Assembly: GCA_050264575.1 (NCBI GenBank)
Contig: JBLNGH010000676.1
Location: 1-10,184, forward strand
From: DASQFI01 sp050264575
GTDB lineage: Bacteria > Acidobacteriota > Vicinamibacteria > Vicinamibacterales > SCN-69-37
DNA: 10,184 nucleotides
Reading direction: 5' to 3'
Shown here: positions 7,203 to 10,184 of the stretch, piece by piece
Layout of the letters: the number at the start of each line of letters is the position of its first letter
How positions within the stretch are numbered: position 1 is the stretch's first letter
The notes under the pieces: generated by a model
Told to the model about the DNA's origin: nothing
Database searches by the model: none
What the model saw: the letters and a program-made list of their open reading frames with translations, nothing else
Translations under genes and position numbers: made by a program

Positions 7203-8360
7203 ATGATGGTCAGTGCGGGACGCACGGCGCGCGGCTACGCTATCTGCGCGAACTGCATCATGGACACGTCGGACTCGAACATCACGTTCGACGGCCGTGG
7301 CTGGTGCGACTACTGCAACAACTATTACCGGAACATCCTGCCGAACTGGCACCCTGATGAAATCGGCGTGCGAGAGCTGGCGACGGAGGTCGACGAAATA
7401 CGCCGCCACGGGCGGGGCCGAGATCATGACTGTGTGATCGGCATCAGCGGCGGAGTGGACAGCTCGTACGTCGCGTACCTTGCCAAGGAGCAGCTCGGGT
7501 TACGGCCCCTGCTGTTGCACGTCGACGCCGGCTGGAATTCGCAGGAAGCCGTCAACAACATCGAGAAACTGGTCGACGGGCTGGGTCTGGACCTCCACAC
7601 GGAGGTCGTCGATTGGCACGAGATGCGCGATCTGCAACTCGCGTTCTTCAAGGCTCAGGTGCCGCACCTGGACACCCCGCAGGATCACGCGTTCTTTGCC
7701 GGCCTGTACAACTTCGCCGCGAAACACGGGGTCAAGTACATCCTGACGGGCGCCAACTACTCGACCGAGTGCGTCCGCGAGCCGCTTGAATGGCACTATC
7801 ACGCCTCAGACCTGCGGCAGCTCAAGGACATCCACCGGCGATTTGGATCCCAGCCGCTCAAGACGTTCCCGCTCGCGGACATCCTGACCTTCAAGGTGTA
7901 CTACCGGCTGGTGAAGGGCGTGCGCGTCGTCAAGCCGCTCAATCACGTGCGTTACGTCAAGGAAGACGCGATGCAGTTTCTGGTGGAACGCTTTGGCTGG
8001 CAGCGGTACGCGCACAAGCACTACGAATCCCGCTTCACCCGCTTCTATGAGGGCTATTGGCTGCCGACGAAATTCGGGTATGACAAGCGGCGGGCGCACT
8101 TCTCGAGCCTGATCCTGACGAAACAGATGACGCGCGACGAGGCCTTGCGGCGAATCGGTCAGCCCGCGTACGACGACGACACCATCGCACACGATTTCGA
8201 GTACGTCGCGGCGAAGCTGGACATCGGCGTCGACGCGCTCCGCGATCTGATGCACGGGCCGAACAAGACCTATCGCGACTACAAGCACAGCATGCCCATC
8301 ATCACGGCGGGCACCCACGTGCTCCGCCTCCTGGGCGTCCAGAAGGCCATCATCCGATGA
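7203..8360 (+). CDS. wbpG: WbpG-type N-acetyl sugar amidotransferase
   Basis: The 385-residue protein (384 if it starts at the ATG at 7206) has a Cys-rich N-terminus, C15-x-x-C18 and C35-x-x-C38, which probably binds zinc. An ATP pyrophosphatase PP-loop follows, SGGVDSS at 82-88 in the context CVIGISGGVDSSYVAYLAKE. This layout and length match the N-acetyl sugar amidotransferase family (WbpG of Pseudomonas, PseA of Campylobacter). The PP-loop domain is thought to activate the acetamido group with ATP, and ammonia then makes an acetamidino group. HisH-like and HisF-like subunits supply the ammonia from glutamine, and both genes follow directly; the hisH-like start overlaps this stop (ATGA at 8357-8360). 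The enzyme acts in the cytoplasm, on a free sugar, nucleotide sugar or lipid-linked sugar not identifiable here. The symbol denotes the family, not proven identity of substrate. Confidence 0.88.
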   Translation: MMVSAGRTARGYAICANCIMDTSDSNITFDGRGWCDYCNNYYRNILPNWHPDEIGVRELATEVDEIRRHGRGRDHDCVIGISGGVDSSYVAYLAKEQLGLRPLLLHVDAGWNSQEAVNNIEKLVDGLGLDLHTEVVDWHEMRDLQLAFFKAQVPHLDTPQDHAFFAGLYNFAAKHGVKYILTGANYSTECVREPLEWHYHASDLRQLKDIHRRFGSQPLKTFPLADILTFKVYYRLVKGVRVVKPLNHVRYVKEDAMQFLVERFGWQRYAHKHYESRFTRFYEGYWLPTKFGYDKRRAHFSSLILTKQMTRDEALRRIGQPAYDDDTIAHDFEYVAAKLDIGVDALRDLMHGPNKTYRDYKHSMPIITAGTHVLRLLGVQKAIIR

Positions 8361-8971
8361 TCACGATCGTCGACTACGGGCTGGGCAACATCCGCGCCTT
8401 TCTGAACGTGTACCGGCGGCTGAACATCGACGTGAAGACTGCGGCGACGGCCGACGAACTGCGGGGCGCGTCGAAGGTCATCCTGCCCGGCGTGGGCGCC
8501 TTCGACCACGCGATGGAGCGGTTGACCCAGTCCGGGATGCGGGACACGCTGGACGACCTGGCGCGACGTCAGCGGGTGCCGATTCTGGGCGTTTGCGTCG
8601 GCATGCAGATCCTCGGACGGGCAAGCGAGGAAGGCAAGCTGCCGGGTCTCGGCTGGATCGCCGGGCGCGTCAGGGCGCTTGGGTCCCTGACGCCGGGGGA
8701 GGCGCTTCCAGTGCCGCACATGGGCTGGAATGACGTCCGGCCGGTCTCGAGGAACCGGCTGTTCGACGGTCTGGAGGGAGACGCGCGGTTCTACTTCCTG
8801 CACTCCTACTACTTCGAGTGCGACCGCGATGAAGACGCGATCGCGGTGTCCAATTACGGGGTGGATTTCGCCTGCGCCGCGAACGCCGCAAACGTGTTCG
8901 GCGTGCAGTTTCATCCCGAGAAGAGCCATCACTACGGGGCACGACTCCTGCGGAATTTCGGCGAGATGTGA
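8357..8971 (+). CDS. hisH: HisH-like glutamine amidotransferase subunit (sugar amidation)
   Basis: The 204-residue class I glutaminase has the full catalytic triad: Cys80 in GVCVGMQ, and His186 and Glu188 in FHPEKS. VDYGLGN at 5-11 and LPGVGAFDHAM at 43-53 are typical of HisH. In histidine synthesis HisH feeds ammonia to HisF. Here it lies between a WbpG-type amidotransferase and a divergent HisF, with no hisA, hisI or other his gene in view, so a role like that of Pseudomonas HisH2 in sugar amidination is much more likely. One departure from histidine HisH proteins is RAF where GNxxS normally follows the YGLGN motif. The start overlaps the wbpG stop by four bases, and the hisF-like gene starts one base after this stop, giving the tight stoichiometric coupling expected for a complex. 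Confidence 0.87.
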   Translation: MITIVDYGLGNIRAFLNVYRRLNIDVKTAATADELRGASKVILPGVGAFDHAMERLTQSGMRDTLDDLARRQRVPILGVCVGMQILGRASEEGKLPGLGWIAGRVRALGSLTPGEALPVPHMGWNDVRPVSRNRLFDGLEGDARFYFLHSYYFECDRDEDAIAVSNYGVDFACAANAANVFGVQFHPEKSHHYGARLLRNFGEM

Positions 8972-8972
8972 A

Positions 8973-9815
8973 ATGTTGCGACCCCGGATCATCCCCTGTC
9001 TGCTGATGAGGAAAGGAGGACTCGTCAAGACCGTTCAGTTCAAGGACGAAAAGTACGTCGGGGATCCCATCAACGCCGTGAAGATCTTCAACGAGAAGGA
9101 AGCCGACGAGCTGATCCTGCTCGACATCGACGCGTCTGCGGCAGGCGTCGAACCGAACTTCAAGCTGATTGCCCAGGTTGCAGTCGAATGCCGGATGCCC
9201 CTGTGCTACGGCGGCGGCATCAAGACCGTGGATCAAGCGTCGAGGATCATCGGGCTCGGGGTCGAGAAAATCGCGATCAGCTCGGCGGCGGTCGAGCATC
9301 CGGACCTGATCGCAGCCATTGCTCAGGCGATCGGCAGCCAGAGCGTCGTCGTCGTATTCGACGTGAGCCGGCGGTCGATCGGAACAGATTACGAAATCAA
9401 GACGTACAACGCTCGAACGCAGACGGGACAGCTCGCCGCAGATGCCATCAGGCGGGCGACGTCGCTCGGAGCGGGTGAGATCGTGGTCAACTCCATCGAT
9501 CACGACGGCACGATGAAGGGCTACGATCTCACCCTGGCGAGAAGTGTTCGCGGCGCGACGTCGCTGCCGATGACCGTACTTGGAGGTGCCGGCTCGCTCG
9601 ATGATATCCGCACACTGATCAGCGCGTGCGGAGTCATGGGTGCGGCGGCGGGAAGCCTGTTCGTCTTCAAGGGCGTTTACAGGGCCGTGTTGATCAACTA
9701 TCCCGATCCGAAGCAGAAAGACGATCTCATCCGCTCAGCGCTGGGATCAGTCCCCGCGAACGACCTGCGTTCCGGTACGGACGCTGGTCACCGGCGTTCT
9801 GTTTTCCCGACGTAA
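8973..9815 (+). CDS. hisF: HisF-like (HisF2-type) ammonia-channel subunit of the sugar amidotransferase
   Basis: This 280-residue (beta/alpha)8-barrel protein aligns with HisF almost without gaps at its start. The segment CLLMRKGGLVKT at 9-20 has Leu11 where histidine-pathway HisF has the catalytic Asp11. The second catalytic Asp is kept (Asp130), as are the ammonia-gate residues Arg5, Glu46, Lys99 and Glu169 (Glu167 in the Thermotoga enzyme). GGG at 80-82 and LGGAG at 203-207 keep phosphate-binding loops. Losing Asp11 should abolish imidazole-glycerol-phosphate cyclisation while leaving an ammonia tunnel, which suits a HisF2 partner of WbpG. The normal HisF end falls near residue 255-258; about 22 extra residues follow and run 28 bases into the convergent gene. 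The ATG at 8973 lies one base after the hisH-like stop. The family is certain, the sugar role a strong inference. Confidence 0.87.
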   Translation: MLRPRIIPCLLMRKGGLVKTVQFKDEKYVGDPINAVKIFNEKEADELILLDIDASAAGVEPNFKLIAQVAVECRMPLCYGGGIKTVDQASRIIGLGVEKIAISSAAVEHPDLIAAIAQAIGSQSVVVVFDVSRRSIGTDYEIKTYNARTQTGQLAADAIRRATSLGAGEIVVNSIDHDGTMKGYDLTLARSVRGATSLPMTVLGGAGSLDDIRTLISACGVMGAAAGSLFVFKGVYRAVLINYPDPKQKDDLIRSALGSVPANDLRSGTDAGHRRSVFPT

Positions 9816-10184
9816 ACAGCCGGCGACGGCACCGATCCGTCGCGAGAACGCGCCGGTCGAACCTCGAAGTCGACGCGCGCGAAGCGCCGGTTCGATCTCG
9901 GCAATTGCACGCGGATCTGCTGCCATGTCTCGCCCGATAGCAGCGGTTCGTACAGCTTGCGGCCACCGGCACTGATGACTACGACCAGTGGATCGGGGGC
10001 ACCGGGCGCCCGCCGCAACGGCAGTTCGACGGATGTCCCATCAGCCGGGAGATACAGGCCGAACGATCGGTTGGCGAGCCGGTAGCGAATCCCGTCGATT
10101 TCGGGCTGCCAGTGCGACAGGCCGATTCCGACCTGTTCGAGGTCCGCCTGTCGGAGCATCTGCGCGGCTCGAAAGGGCGCGGTT
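9788..10184 (-). CDS. C-terminal part of an unidentified protein (5' end outside window)
   Basis: A minus-strand frame is open from the window edge to the TGA at 9790-9788, giving about 132 visible residues. I do not recognise a catalytic motif or membrane segment. The sequence alternates hydrophobic and polar residues with many Val, Leu, Pro and Arg, for example FGLYLPADGTSVELPLRRAP, then PLVVVISAGGRKLYEPLL, then WQQIRVQLP and FARVDFEVRP. This looks like a beta-sandwich. Similar C-terminal beta domains follow membrane glycosyltransferases of the PMT/ArnT type in some GC-rich bacteria, so that is a candidate, but from memory and weakly. The gene is convergent with the operon and probably marks its right border. 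The last 28 bases overlap the hisF-like gene end to end. Codon use on this strand favours G/C at third positions, supporting a real gene. Confidence 0.6.
   Translation of the reverse strand, partial: TAPFRAAQMLRQADLEQVGIGLSHWQPEIDGIRYRLANRSFGLYLPADGTSVELPLRRAPGAPDPLVVVISAGGRKLYEPLLSGETWQQIRVQLPRSNRRFARVDFEVRPARSRDGSVPSPAVYVGKTERR

Noticed and set aside
8357..9815. Histidine biosynthesis genes hisH and hisF
   Set aside because: HisF lacks catalytic Asp11, no other his gene is present, and the pair follows a WbpG-type amidotransferase inside a polysaccharide operon.
9799..9819. Inverted repeat CTGTTT / AAACAG around the hisF-like stop as a terminator
   Set aside because: The stem is only six base pairs, mostly A/T, with a nine-base loop and no T-run after it; such a repeat is expected by chance.
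1..10184. Mobile elements, CRISPR arrays, tRNA or rRNA genes, toxin-antitoxin or phage genes
   Set aside because: I saw no transposase-like frame, terminal or direct repeats, spaced repeats or RNA-gene signatures; coding genes cover essentially the whole window.

Overview
The window is one dense, plus-strand surface-polysaccharide gene cluster (O-antigen, capsule or exopolysaccharide type) from a GC-rich bacterium. At its right edge is the end of a convergent minus-strand gene. Codon third positions are mostly G/C. The gene families and dense packing fit a Gram-negative type genome. An acidobacterial origin is only an impression; nothing in the window fixes the taxon.

Layout: (1) the last codons of a probable glycosyltransferase (1-84); (2) a 906-codon frame in which a Wzy/O-antigen-ligase-like membrane protein runs without a stop into a complete GT4-type glycosyltransferase (81-2801); (3) a sugar-nucleotide module: a LegB-type NAD-dependent 4,6-dehydratase (2798-3796), a compact sugar-1-phosphate nucleotidyltransferase (3793-4506) and a short extended-SDR epimerase/reductase (4499-5344); (4) a second GT4 glycosyltransferase (5341-6435) and an FkbM-family methyltransferase (6491-7183); (5) an amidotransferase triad: WbpG-type N-acetyl sugar amidotransferase (7203-8360), HisH-like glutaminase (8357-8971) and HisF-like partner (8973-9815); (6) the C-terminal part of an unidentified minus-strand gene (9788-10184), whose 3' end overlaps that of the hisF-like gene.

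The plus-strand genes appear to be one operon. Most junctions are 4-base ATGA or GTGA stop/start overlaps, one is an 8-base overlap, and the gaps are 55, 19 and 1 bases. No gene-free stretch exceeds 55 bases. I found no promoter, RNA gene, CRISPR array, insertion sequence or convincing terminator.

Inferred teamwork: the nucleotidyltransferase activates an N-acetylhexosamine-like sugar phosphate. The LegB-like enzyme makes the 4-keto-6-deoxy intermediate, and the second SDR may reduce or epimerise it. The WbpG/HisH/HisF triad would use glutamine-derived ammonia to convert an acetamido group to an acetamidino group. Glycosyltransferases assemble the repeat unit, the FkbM enzyme may O-methylate it, and the Wzy domain polymerises or ligates it. 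The HisF-like protein has lost the catalytic Asp of true histidine-pathway HisF but keeps the ammonia-gate residues, which agrees with this role. The points most worth a second look are the Wzy-glycosyltransferase fusion, a codon-phase anomaly inside the Wzy domain, and a mini-ORF that resembles the methyltransferase N-terminus.
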